Of a DNA stretch of 64,000 nucleotides, positions 10,861 through 21,992 are shown piece by piece (positions within the stretch are counted from its first letter, which is position 1; each line of letters starts with the position of its first letter). This DNA is from Anthostomella pinea. Its lineage: Eukaryota; Ascomycota; Sordariomycetes; Xylariales; Xylariaceae. The stretch is taken from assembly GCA_963556695.1 (NCBI GenBank), contig CAUWAG010000019.1, forward strand, positions 992,001 through 1,056,000. The letters run 5' to 3'. The translations under genes were made by a program, and so were the position numbers. The notes under the pieces are model-generated. The model was given only the letters and a program-made list of their open reading frames with translations, searched no databases and had not been told where the DNA came from.

Positions 10861-11348
10861 CCAGGGTTTGGAAATACGATACTTAGTATCGTATTTAGGT
10901 CATACGAATCGTATACGATAGTATTAAACAGGGGTGTAAAAGCGGGGCCTTTTGACATAACTTATATATTTTATTAAAGAAAGAAAAGTTAATTAAAGAC
11001 GTGTTTCGCCGTTTTTAAATATTATTTGTATTTAATTAATTATTAAAGTAATAGTACATAAGTTTTCATTTTTTATATATAATATTTATATACTATGCTT
11101 AGTTTTGTTAACATATATAATACTTGCTTTACTTCTTTGTATATATATATTTAAGAGGTATATTATTGTTATTAAAGAATAGTTTATAATAAAATATTCA
11201 ACATATAAATAAAACCTATTTAAAACCGACGTTTTAACTAAGGTTTTATATAACAGTATAAAAGTTATTAAATTTTTATAATACTATATCGTATACTATA
11301 TAGTAATTATAATTCCATACGATACGATTCGTATTTTTCCAGACCCTG
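10861..11348. mobile_element. hAT-type MITE, 488 bp, with 8-bp TSD
   Basis: Flanked by a perfect 8-bp duplication TACACAGT at 10853-10860 and 11349-11356. The left end reads CCAGGGTTTGGAAATACGA and the right end, on the minus strand, CAGGGTCTGGAAAAATACGA. An 8-bp duplication and CAGGG ends are hallmarks of hAT elements. Subterminal ATACGAT motifs recur at both ends, including a perfect hairpin 10874-10894 (9-bp arms). The interior is AT-rich, without an ORF, and looks RIP-degraded, so the element is non-autonomous. One extra C at the left leaves the exact left boundary uncertain by one base. Confidence 0.8.
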
Positions 11349-11799
11349 TACACAGTAGTCTTAGGGTCTACCCCCGACTAGTGTGACCCAGGCTCCAGCT
11401 CAGCAGACTACATATATAGCAGATCCTCCCTTAATTACCCCTTCCACACGAGGCAGACAGGGTACTTGATAGGGCTGACAAGTTCTTGGCCACGGGTGTG
11501 TCCAATGAGATTGCGGACCAGCCCCATCCTATGAATACCGTTCTTATAGCATTATCCAGGAAACCAATAATCTTAACATAAAAGCTGTTATAATTCGTGA
11601 AAAGTAATTGTTTACTTATTAGTACAAAATTTTACTTCCAAGCGGTTGACTTTACAAACGACATGATTGTACTTCTCGCTGATCAGTACGCTTTCCTTGA
11701 CATTAAGATTATTGGGAAGATGTGGGAGACAACTCATCATTGCCATTTGCTTCGTGCTTTGCTGTTTGAACTCAGCTGCCAAGCAATTTCCTGCACCCA

Positions 11800-12190
11800 G
11801 CATCGGAAGGTCAGAGATGGCGCTATCGAAACTATGGCGGAATTGCCGCCTGCAGCACTTCTCGAAGTCACAAAGCGCTTAGGTTAGCATGCTCTTGAGG
11901 CCCGTGAAGTGGCCCAGAAGGTTCGCCTGCACGAAGCCACTCCCGGCATGCCACGGGCCCTGGCTAGAAGGCTTCGGGAAATTGCTGACCCCTATACCGA
12001 GCCTTCCGATTATAACAAAAGTATCTGAAAGGAAAACTATAGATGCAGCGCCAGTGTCAATGATCCCATCACCTCGTCAGCTGCGCGCTATCTGAGTAAA
12101 GCACGGTAGTCAGTATTAAGAGGCGGAAAGCAAGGACAAGGAAGGGGTCGGGATTACGAGGTGAAAGCAAAGACAAGGAAAGGCTGGGGG
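11800..12190 (+). pseudogene. decayed coding remnant, probably transposon-derived
   Basis: One frame reads AIETMAELPPAALLEVTKRL, then a TAG, then HALEAREVAQKVRLHEATPG, RRLREIADPYTEPSDY, a TGA, then SSAARYLSKAR, a TAG, and a Gly/Lys/Arg-rich tail. The stops (TAG, TGA, TAG) could all be C-to-T changes of CAG or CGA, as in the pogo element. I cannot name the family; a gag-like or transposase accessory ORF is a guess. Confidence 0.4.
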
Positions 12191-14662
12191 TCGGTTTGAC
12201 GGTCGTCGGGTCGGCCTCGTACAATACAAAAGCAACACGTCCACTTAGCATCTATCTCATGATCCAAGGGTTATGACCATGACTGTCAGTAACTTGCGTG
12301 ACTTTGTAAACTCTATTCCATATTTGGTGTGTGTGATGCTAGACGTGTTTAGACCGAAGTGGGTCATTTTTCAGACGTGCACTTTGTTCGCAAATGTTCG
12401 CTGGTCTTGCGAAGGTCGCGGCCGCATGTGGCAACAATGGTCGAAGGAGGCCCCGACAATGTCCATGACAATCCCGTTGTGTCGACGAGTGCATTTACCC
12501 AGTTGAAGAAGTCACTATATGTGGTGTTAGGTTCGAATCCTAATAGCGCTAATTTGGCTTCACCTTTTGGGTGCTTCCATCTAATCCTTCTTCAGCTGGG
12601 TATACAAACTATTATATTTTGGGACCGGTGACTAGAATCATTCTTGACGGCATGGACTGGGGTAACCACCGAATGATTGCCTATTTCACGGCAAGTTGTT
12701 CTTCTATCCACTTGACGCATCAACGCAATATGTAGCATAGCGCTTCGGGTACCAGCAGTCTGATCAAGGATTCTACCAGCGCAAAGCAGTAAGACTGCGG
12801 GATCTGAGGGTGGTTCATTGCCTGGTGTCCTGGCGATCTCATGATGGCGCCACACATGATGGGGCTACGGCCAATAGGATCGTAGATCTTACGAGATCGG
12901 ATCTTGCATGTAGGATCAAGATGGTGGTGGCAGGGTAGTATTGCATCCACATGGGATATCCGTGAGGGTGAATCATCATGCCCAGTCTTCCTAGGGTATG
13001 TAGGCGGCACTCGGAGGCTGAAACTTCATGTTAAGGGTCGCATCAGCTGATTTTTCCAGCTTCCGAGTCTGAGGTGTCATGGCACATCAAATCTCTTCGG
13101 CGCCATCTTTCATTTCAACTTAACCCGGTGAAGACTGAGTGAGTCCTTGTCGTCAACGCTTCGGGAGTCGGAAGCACATGATGATTGGCGACGCGGTTAC
13201 GTGCATGAGATGGGAAACCAATCGCAAAGGTGCTGCATTCTCGGAGCACAATGCAACGTCAACGCAATTTATTTCACCTTCCGATAGGTATGCGGCCTGG
13301 GGTATGCTGCTGTCTCACAGTACCCAGCAGAATTGCAGTCCCCCTCTAATTTTCGGTGAAGGCTGTGCCTATGAGGTGTGTGAGCCTGTTTTCATGTCGA
13401 GCTTCCGGGGTGACATCCTATGTACTGGTGGGCGAAACAGCCCTGTTGGCTTAGCTCTGTGATAGGAACAGGCCACGGGTGATTCCTTGCTCATTCGTGT
13501 ATCTTGATCGAATATCAGTTTCACTTGGCGAGTCGTCCGATGTAATCTTCTCGTGAAGATAACTTCCGTTCCTTCAAGGGCGTGTTGGCACCATGCAGTG
13601 CGACAGCCGCTATCTCTTGACGATAGAACCCTTGCACCCTCGCGTATCCGGACATGCTCCAGCCCTGCCAAACGTGGCGACCGTACATCACCTAGGTGTG
13701 CTCGTCCACATGGCATGATGTTAATTTTACTGTCCTTGACCTGCTAGCATCACCGCCTGGCAGATACAGGTGAAAGCATAAGCTCGGAAGTTTGGACTCG
13801 GGTAGGGGGACCTTGACAGCATTGACAAAGCATGTCTTGTCGGAACGGACTAAATTCTCATAGAGTGGACTCAGAGACTGGAGGTCAAGGATCATCTCGT
13901 CACCAAGCCCTTGAAACAAGTAGTTCGTGAAACCCCTGTGCCCGGAGCGCCGACCCGATCTTCACCTCGAATCTAGGGTATCCCAGCATCAACATCACCT
14001 CAGTACCTGACACCAGCATGCACAAGGACCTCTGCGAACAATAGTAGACTAAAGCGGTATATCCGTCGACCACACGCTGTAGATTCTAGAAGACGATCGT
14101 TATCTTGCTGCACCTAGTATCGACGCACAGCCTGGGAAGAGGACCGAGCAGCTGGGACCAATCACCTGGCAAGACAACCGATTTATTTTATTATTAAGCT
14201 CTTCGGCCGGAAGGGAGGAACCAAACACAAGACAACCATACAACATTTCTAGCCAAACCATCAAGCTTGATATCCTCGATTGTGACACCCCGTACAACGG
14301 ATGCCCTACGTGGCTCGGTAACCGCTGATCATGGCGTGCCTCCAGTCACGGAATGCGTGGGGGAGGATGTGTATCGGATATGAGCACTTCGTCACTTTCG
14401 AGGCTCTTCTAGTCAGGTCATCGATTGCCACGGTAGAGCTGTATTTTACGATACAGCCGACAGCGGAAGTCACGACCACTCTATTGCTCTTTCCCCATGC
14501 AGCTAAGAGGCAGGAGATGGCAAAACGGGCAGACCTCCCTTTGACTTGAGACATGTTGCAGATGAAAACGGAATTTAAAGTTGACTTCGTACCCGAACGT
14601 CCTCCAACAAACACTTCGACTTTACTCCCACTTCCGAAGCAGACGCTTCTCCACGCTCCGCC
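12191..14662. other. no convincing gene; possible relic coding near 13.7-13.95 kb (minus)
   Basis: About 2.5 kb without a recognisable gene. On the minus strand around 13,740-13,950 a frame reads GDEMILDLQSLSPLYENLVR and then VNAVKVPLPESKLPSLCFHL. It looks protein-like but is closed on both sides and has no legible domain. Near 12,530 a GGTTCGAATCC box resembles a tRNA B-box without a tRNA around it. Confidence 0.4.
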
Positions 14663-16360
14663 ATGGCCTCGATGTCCTCGATATTCGTTGCGGTTCTCCT
14701 TATCGCGTGGATTATTCATACATTGTGGGCTTGGTCGCGTCTTCGACATATACCCGGACCGTTCTGGACTTCCTTCTCCAAGCTCTGGCAGGTCAAGACA
14801 CAATTCCGAGGCAACTGGTATCTGGATTTGAAAGATGTGGGAGACCAATATGGCATGATAACAATATCGAAGGTATCGGAGTCCCCATGCGCTGACTTGC
14901 ATAGGGGACCTCTTCCGTATCGGGCCAAATCAGCTTATGACAACCGACGTCAACATCGTTCGACGGATGGCGCATCCCAAGTCTTCTTACACCAGAGGGC
15001 CCTTCTACCAGACGTTCAGGTTCCACCCAACCCAAGATCACTCCTTCTCGTTACTCGACGATGAAGAGCACATTCGGAGACGGACCAACCTCGGCCCAGG
15101 GTATACGGGTAACGCTCACGTAGAAGCCTGTATCGACCGCCAATGCGCACGTCTGGTTGATCTCATCGACCGCAACTTCGTGTCCACTCCAACCGAATAC
15201 CGACCTATGGATCTGACATCGATGTCTTCCTTCTTTGCCATGGACTGCATTGGCAACATCTCCTACGGTGGGGCCTTTGGATGTCTAGACGAGGGCGAAG
15301 ACGTTCACAGGTTCATCAAGTGGAACGAGGATTTCTTCGCCGCTGCCATAGTCATTGCGAACTTTCACTGGCTGACCAAGATCACCGCCAAGCCTCCCTT
15401 CAACAAAATCTACCCCTCGGTTCACGACAGGGGAGGCATTGGCAAGTTCATGGCGTAGGTCGACGCGCATGTTTTCAAGACTACATAGCAAGACTGACAT
15501 CTGATGTAGGCTTGCGACAGACGTGGTCGACTCGAGTCTTACCAAGAGCCGAAATTGGAAGGGTACACTGGCTTCTTTTTTCGAGCAGGGTGTCACCAGA
15601 GAGGAAGCAATTCACGAATTGGTGCTTCAGATGTAGGTGCTCCCGCCTTCCCTTGGAAGAGGCATAGGACCTAACAATTGGTAGAGTGGCGGGTACAGAT
15701 TCGACTGCGACCGGGATTCGCATGACATTGCTTCTGCTTGTGTCGAACCCCATGGCATACCACAAACTCAGAGCGGAGATCGATAATGGCATAGGCAAAG
15801 GAAAAGTAAGCTCTCCTATCAAGGATACCGAAGCGCGACAACTGCCATATCTACAGGCGGTGATCAAAGAAGGTCTGCGCACGTTTCCCGTAGTCACGGC
15901 AACATTCTTCAAGAAAGTGCCCAGGGGCGGTGATACGATCAACGGCTACTATGTCCCAGAGGGCACCGAGATCGGTCACAATGTCCTGGGCATCATGCGC
16001 TCCAGGAAGTACTGGGGTGACGATGCAGACGCATTTCGACCGGAGCGTTGGTTGGAGGCGGACACGGAGACTGCCGAGATGATGAGCGGAGTCTTGGAGG
16101 CTCTCTGGGGCTCGGGTCGATACAAGTGTCTCGGTCGTGTCGTTGCGCAGATGGAGTTGAACAAGGTGTTCGTCGAGGTGAGTTCTATCTTCGCTCAAAT
16201 TTCTATCAGACCTAACTGACTGACTGAGCTACTACGACGCTTCGACTTTGCTGTCGTCAACCCGCAGAATGCGGTCGAGATACTAAACCCCGGGTTCTTC
16301 TTGATGTCGGAGATGAGAATGCGGGTCACCAGAAGAGACGACAGACCAGGGAAGATGTGA
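14663..16360 (+). CDS. cytochrome P450 monooxygenase (pisatin-demethylase-like group)
   Basis: Five exons join in phase: 14663-14852, 14905-15454, 15510-15632, 15685-16177 and 16229-16360, giving 495 aa, the usual P450 size. An N-terminal membrane anchor (IFVAVLLIAWIIHTLWAW) is followed by the proline hinge HIPGP. The I-helix reads VAGTDST, the K-helix ExxR is EGLR (VIKEGLRTFP), and the PERF-like motif is FRPERW. The heme loop is WGSGRYKCLG, with Trp for the usual first Phe and the axial Cys present. Introns 1, 2 and 3 contain CTGAC or CTAAC branch sites. Intron 1 appears to use a GC donor (TATG|GCATGA), because only this choice restores DQYGDLFRIGPN; the GT alternative would leave a 32-nt intron. 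An ER-bound oxygenase using NADPH-P450 reductase is implied. Substrate unknown; no biosynthetic partner lies next to it. Confidence 0.9.
14853..14904 (+). other. GC-AG intron of the P450 gene
   Basis: 52 nt, GC donor, CTGAC branch site 13 nt before the acceptor GCATAG. Confidence 0.7.
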
Positions 16361-17058
16361 CCTTTAAGTAGAGCGAGTCGGGCATATTGGTGCAGATTCC
16401 GCAAACCCACGGCGATGCAATGTATCTCCAGGAGGGAGGCTCTAACCTGATCATCCCGGAATTGAACACGGTACTTGAATGTACTTGTATACAATGAACG
16501 TTCATCCCGTTGACTTTACTCTCGTCTTGCTTACTAATCGGTGGAATCAGCCCCTATTCATCAAGCACAACAATATGGATTGTCTGCTTTTCGTGCATGC
16601 CCCTTTTCGTGCATGCCCCTACTCATGGAGGCTGCCTAAGATCAGTCCTGCAAGATGATAATAGAACTGCCATCCATTAAGAATGTATTATGGACAGGGC
16701 ACTAGGTTGTCAACTGCGTACCTTCCCGTCTCTAGTAACGACAGCTGCTTCCCATCTCGAAGAATCAATAATGGCAGTCGCCTCCCAACACTGCTTGAAG
16801 AGACCTCGACTTCCAACTTAGTAGTGCAACTTCCAAATCACCCGCCCGTCCCAAATCCTTCATCATCACATTCGCACCCCGCCCGTTCATCCAACTGCGC
16901 GTGGATTCGTTGATGCGTCCCGTCCGACTTCCTGCGGTCAAGTTCGGATCCGGTCACTGTCACCAGCGTGTCTCGACTCGATACCCAGCTTCGAACCATC
17001 TATTCGGGTAAGCTGATTTCACCCAGGTTGGACTCCAACGACCGTGAACGCAGCCAAG
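16361..17058. other. intergenic, with a perfect 16-bp tandem duplication
   Basis: TTTTCGTGCATGCCCC occurs twice back to back at 16588-16603 and 16604-16619. Each copy holds the palindrome GCATGC. Otherwise nothing seen. Confidence 0.8.
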
Positions 17059-18119
17059 ATGGACGCCAAGGACTTTGAGTGAGTGCGCCCCAATTCCGCC
17101 ACGTCACAGCTGACTCTGACAATCCCACCAGATTCCCCCGGGGACCCATGACCCTGATCTCAATCGAACTTGCCGACAAGACAGTCTACAAACTCCACGC
17201 CGAGCTCCTGAAGCACCACTCGATATACTTCCGTCGTACCCTGAACACCACCTGGACCGAGATGGTGGCCAACGGAGTAGAACTCTACGATCAACGATGG
17301 GCGTCCGCGTTTCCTATCCTCGTCGAGTGGATTTATTCAGGGGGCAATATGAAAGCCACGAAGTCCACAAATGCGATCGAGGAGACGTGGAACTTCTGCG
17401 ACACCAAATCTTTCGACCATGAGAAGCCCACCTGGAAGGAGTCGGTCAACTTGTGGTATCTGGCCAACTTTTTCGGAATGCCCAAGCTTCAGAACTGTGT
17501 GATGGACCTGATGTGCAAGAAGCTGCGGGGACAGGCGCCTGAATGTCCACCGACGCAGCTTGCCCGCTACGTCTGGATGCACAGGGAGGCTGGGACTCCT
17601 AAGCTTTGGGAATTCGTGGGCGACGTCATGACAAACCCGCGTTACTTGTCAAGTCCCGACTCGGCATTCCAGGAGAGCGGGGATATGCTCGAACCGTCAA
17701 TGGCCCTGGACCTCCTGAAGCGCCAAATCAGATACCGCTCCAAACTGTACGAGATCCAGAGAGACAGCAAGATCCTGCGAGCTGATGTGCATGGATATTG
17801 CGGCCGACCACGGGGTCCGAATGGGGCTGCTCTGGACCAGAACCACTTCTGCGAATGCAATCTGTGCATGGCCAATAAACTAGCCCGCGAGGTTGGATAT
17901 CTCATCACCAACGAGATCTCAGCTTCTAAATACTACGTCGAGATCCCGAACGAGGATGCCGAGCAACAGGAGCCGACGACATCATACACCCCCTGGCTAG
18001 ATGACGAGAGAGTTGCTCAGCTGACGCAAGGTATGGCTGGACTCGGACACACATCACCTTCTGCTCACGCATCGCCTTCTGCTCCTGGAAGCCGTCATAG
18101 CTCAGTTCGGACCCTGTAA
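17059..18119 (+). CDS. BTB/POZ-domain protein
   Basis: Exon 1 (17059-17078, MDAKDF) is spliced over a 53-nt GTGAGT...CCAG intron to 17132-18119, giving 335 aa. Residues about 14-85 form a fungal BTB fold: ISIELADKTVYKLHAELLKH, then SIYFRRTLN and ILVEWIYSGG. The middle is alpha-helical with no further known domain, and a CxC-containing segment (FCECNLCMANKLAR) may be structural. The C-terminus has a short Ser/Ala/Pro repeat (TSPSAHASPSAPGS). Such proteins dimerise through BTB and may act as adaptors; no partner or substrate can be inferred. Stands alone between the P450 and the PhzF-like gene. Confidence 0.85.
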
Positions 18120-18361
18120 TCACCGATGCTGAGACCTGTATATAGTATCATCAATCATGGAGCAATAACCGACAGGCAATGTCAAGGCACACTGAAGCTT
18201 TCGGGGTGGGCCCTGATTAGTTGATTTGTAGTATTAAACCTCGAGGCATATCATGGTGGTCGATTGTACAGACACCACAAAGGTCTGGAAGTTCCCAGTA
18301 GGTAGAGGAACATGCGGAACCGGTGCTCATAGCATAGCTAGAATAGATCACGCTGTTACCC

Positions 18362-19441
18362 TTACACATCAACTCTCAAGCTCCCCTGCATGACCACCAC
18401 AGCCGTACCACCAAGCCAGACATCACCCAACTTCACCCCTTCCCCGTCAGCGTTTTCTACCGTCGTCGTCGTCGTTTCGACGCTGATGACACTCCGTCTG
18501 CCAATCTCGACCCCCTGCGTCATCTGGAACCGCCTCCCCCTTTTCTCCTCCGTAAGCGTCAAATACGCCCCCAGAGCCGTGGCGGCACTGCCCGTAGCCG
18601 GGTCCTCGAACCCGAGCTCCTCCATGCGCGTGCGCAGATACCTCACGCCCTCCTCTGATTCTCCCATCTCCTCACGCCCACCCGCCTCACCATCACCATC
18701 ACCATCCCCATCCACATCGACGTAGTAATACCGACAGACGAGACTGTCCCTCCATCCCTCATCCAGCAGCGGCACAGGCAACGTCTCGAAATCCAGCCGC
18801 GACGTCCGGACCTCAGCCAGCACGCACAGGTTTGGTAGCTGTACCAGTACGAACGTCATGCCGTTGACGATGCTGAAGACGGGCGCGCGGAGCTCGGCGG
18901 CGCGGATTGCGGCGTGCGGGGAGAGGCCCGGGTGGTCCTCGGGCGACGACGGGAGGACGTCGCGGAGGGTCTTGGCGTGGAGGTGCACGGCGTGCGGGAT
19001 GCGGGCGCGGATTCCGCGCGCTTGGGTGCTGGTGCTGATGGGATGAGTGAGGGGCTCGAGGGTGATGGGGCCGGCTTTGGTGATCAGCGTCTTCACTGCC
19101 GCCTTATCCTTTGCGCTTGCACTTGCCTGCGGCTGCTGGTGCTGGTGGTACCGCACGTACACGGCGGTGCCGATAGTCGGGTGGCCCGCAAAGGGGATCT
19201 CGCGCTCGACGGTGAAGATGTCGATCTCGCGGCTCTCATCACCCTCATTCTCGTCTTCGCAATCCCCGCTGCCCTCGTGCAGGAACACCGTTTCTGACAG
19301 GTTGAACTCCTGCGCGATCTTCTGCTTCGCGGCGTGCGTGAGCCGCCGGCGCAGCGCGGAGGGGACTGTGACGACGGCGAGGGGGTTGCCCAGCAGACGC
19401 GTCGTGGTGAAGACGTCGAGGGTGGTGAAGGGGAGGTCCAT
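18362..19441 (-). CDS. PhzF-family protein (phenazine-biosynthesis-like isomerase fold)
   Basis: Intronless, 359 aa. The N-terminus LPFTTLDVFTTTRLLGNPLA is the family opening. FNLSETVFL carries the conserved Glu that acts as the catalytic acid/base in PhzF. IPFAGHPTIGTA and, near the C-terminus, DPATGSAATALG are the other signatures. The two-lobed fold is diaminopimelate-epimerase-like. In fungi the family is not tied to phenazines and the substrate is unknown. An acidic insert built on repeated GAT/GGT codons (DVDGDGDGDGE, from about 18,690-18,720 in plus coordinates) lengthens one loop. Confidence 0.9.
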   Translation of the reverse strand: MDLPFTTLDVFTTTRLLGNPLAVVTVPSALRRRLTHAAKQKIAQEFNLSETVFLHEGSGDCEDENEGDESREIDIFTVEREIPFAGHPTIGTAVYVRYHQHQQPQASASAKDKAAVKTLITKAGPITLEPLTHPISTSTQARGIRARIPHAVHLHAKTLRDVLPSSPEDHPGLSPHAAIRAAELRAPVFSIVNGMTFVLVQLPNLCVLAEVRTSRLDFETLPVPLLDEGWRDSLVCRYYYVDVDGDGDGDGEAGGREEMGESEEGVRYLRTRMEELGFEDPATGSAATALGAYLTLTEEKRGRRFQMTQGVEIGRRSVISVETTTTTVENADGEGVKLGDVWLGGTAVVVMQGSLRVDV

Positions 19442-20201
19442 TGTGTGCAGGTGATGTGCCGGTCGGAGGAGGGGGTGGCGGGGTTGGAGAGGGCTACGTA
19501 GGTATATTACGCGACGGAATGGGGAGAGAGAGACAAGGAGGTATCGATCGCTCTAGTAAATTGGGATCTATGAGAGGTAATGAATGGGGGCACGTATTCT
19601 TGTCGGATCTTGAAGCTGCCGTAGATGTGCCAAAGACGGGAGTTGTCCGGGTTCGGAGAGTGGGCGCGCCCTTTGCGGAGTTAGCTGCCCCGGCATGTAA
19701 AGAACCACATGACATTACTCAAATTCGTAGAACAGTTTTACATATAGGGATACTGCAGTAGGATCATGACCAACATTCTTATAACTTAGCATTATCCGTA
19801 TGTGACACATCATTCACAACATCACAACAACAGCCTCCGGTTTTTAGCGACCAGACATGTTGATGACGTATAACTAGTATATATCAACTGAGATGGGAAC
19901 AGGTTTCAAAGGAATGTTTTGTTATGAGAACGTAGAACATAGCTCCAGTCTAGCAAGCAACTCTAAGATCTATCCGATCCGCCATCCCTTACTATCAGCC
20001 ATTGACTGCCATCTATAGTATCCCAAAGAGAGGATACCAGAAGCGACTGTGTACTGCTGTTCCCAACCAGCGGGTTGAGGACTCGTCATCTTGCACCCGG
20101 TGAATGAACCAACTGAAAACCCGCCGAGGCAGGCCCTTCCGTTCCTCCTTTCGCATCCAAAGCCGGCCTTGGTACACGTCACAGCCCTAGAGTCCCCTGC
20201 T
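19442..20201. other. intergenic, nothing recognised
   Basis: About 760 bases between the PhzF-like gene and the secreted-protein gene without coding or RNA signal that I can support. Confidence 0.6.
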
Positions 20202-20888
20202 TCAGGCGCCGACAGCTCCCGCTGATGTCTCATTCTCAGAAAACAGAGTTCCGAACGTCCTCATGAAGTCGTCCTGCTCGCTCGTCGAGTTCAAGGCCTC
20301 GAAGCGCCGCCCCAGCGAGGAGTTCATGGGTATCGAGCGGAGAACGTTTCCTTCTTGGTACACATAGTGGTCTGCCTCAGCGACTGCGGCAGCTTCGCGT
20401 TTCCCTGCCGTGGGGCCCTTGCTTAACTCGGTCGAGGTAAACCATCCCTTCAGCTTGTCCCCCTTTCCGACTTTCGGCGGCGTCTGGCCCTCCCGGAACA
20501 CTTTCGCGCTATAAATCGGCCAGTCTTTACCATCTGGGTAGTGACCGTCCATGCACCCCCGCTGTGCTTCTTCGTCACCGTTGAGGACGATTCTTAGTTC
20601 TTCCAGACAGTTGTGGTCCTTGAAGACTTCAACGCTATCCCATTTGTCCGCTAGGACGTTATGACGGATGCTTTGGTAGACATCGCCATTTTGGGGGGCA
20701 TGGCAGCAATCGCCCATCCGAATGTTTTTGCATGCAACGGTGTGGGAACCGCCACAGTCGAGGTTTGGCTTCTGATTGTATTCGCTGCGGTAGAAATATA
20801 TCCAGGTTGTTAACTCATCATTGGCAACGACCAGAGTAGCGACTTAGAAAGCGAGGGACCACGTCCAGCCGGGTCGACTGAATAACAT
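20202..20888 (-). pseudogene. small secreted Cys-containing protein with a stop in its signal peptide
   Basis: From ATG 20888 the frame reads MLFSRPGWTWSLAF, then TAA at 20844-20846, then VATLVVANDELTTWIYFYR. Apart from that one codon it continues unbroken for a further 213 codons to the stop at 20202. Reading through gives a hydrophobic leader with a likely cleavage site after VVA. The mature part has cysteine-bearing segments (LDCGGSHTVACKN, GDCCHAPQ, HNCLEELR, RGCMDGH). Without the stop it would be a roughly 228-aa secreted protein; no family recognised. Upstream splicing with an acceptor at TTTCTAAG could instead remove the stop, but I found no matching donor and start. In another frame just downstream (20,200-19,970) lies a Cys-containing stretch that might be a lost 3' exon. 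Confidence 0.45.
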
Positions 20889-21992
20889 GACGGAGCTCGA
20901 GTAAGTAGCAACAATGGAACAAACGGTGATGTAAAGAGGTGTATTTGAGCCTGATCCAAGTATGAATTTTAGCGGATGTGTATGCAGAATGTGTTTCTCG
21001 GCAAGAGGATGTTATGGTCTGTAAATGAAGAAAGAACTCCAAGATCTCGACTGACTCGTTACGAGAACGCATACATGCAGTCTTTAAGTCCCTTACTTAT
21101 AACAAGATGGTTTTACAGCACGCGTGTTAGGTGGCAAAGACGCTCTAGATAGGCAGGCACCTTGTCACACACTCTCGCCAGAGGCGAACGCCGAAGCAGA
21201 ACAGGGATACCGTGATGTGATAGATCCTCTTAGGATCGTAGCCCCGATTACCAGGGATTTTTTGGAAATAAATGTATAATTATAGTAGACCGAACGGACA
21301 CCGGCTTGTTTAGTCCCGGTGAATGTAACACACACCCCTAGACCTCGTCGTCGTGAGGGGACGAGGTTTAAATAATCACGCACCACCACTAAATACCCAA
21401 TTACCATGGTGTTTCCTCTCAGCGCTATAATCATCTCTTGATACCCATTTACAAAGTCCTACCCTCGAGAAGCTTCAAGCACATCTCCGTAGGCGATCGG
21501 TTCCGCTAGGCATCAATCACTTTTTAACTGCCAATTTTTTCCGCAGCACGCTCCCTCAAAACCTTTTCCTCGAGCGGCAAATCAGGTACATTTCTTTGGC
21601 GAACGAGACATACAACTGCTGCAGCGACAGCGACGAGAATACGAATAAAAGCACATCCCCCCGAAGGGCTTAGGCTGCCAGGCTACCCAAACATATGAAA
21701 AAGCGAAGGGCCAGCTCTCCCTCTCATGTAGCACATACGTTGAACAAAGGATACAGTAAGGCGCCGAGATCACAATATGCTATAGCAATATGCTACCATT
21801 AACTCCAGTAGTGTTAGAAAGGCGATGCCAACCAAGAACGCAAATATGAGGCCACCCCTCCGAACGACCGATGCAATACTGCTGGTCTGCGTGGACTGGA
21901 ATATATTACTCTGAGCCTCACCCCCTGAGTCCCAAATGATGTCACCATGCACGGAGATCTACTCTTCACCTTCATTAGAGCCCGACTCCACC
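20889..21992. other. intergenic, with unassigned transmembrane-coding stretches on the minus strand
   Basis: Below the YVC1 stop, the minus strand around 21,775-21,950 reads a hydrophobic segment (LIFAFLVGIAFLTLLELMVA). Around 21,520-21,660 another reads AFIRILVAVAAAVVCLV followed by a charged tail (PLEEKVLRERAAEKIGS) and a stop. They could be exons of one small membrane protein, but I cannot place a start codon or the splice sites. 20,890-21,480 shows nothing. Confidence 0.25.

Noticed and set aside
12525..12555. GGTTCGAATCC box resembling a tRNA T arm
   Set aside because: No matching acceptor, D or anticodon stems upstream; probably chance or an old SINE relic.
14306..14902. 198-codon minus ORF overlapping the P450 start
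   Set aside because: Antisense to well-supported P450 exon 1 and without a domain.
14663..19441. P450, BTB and PhzF genes as a secondary-metabolite cluster
   Set aside because: No backbone synthase, transporter or regulator nearby, and orientations are mixed.
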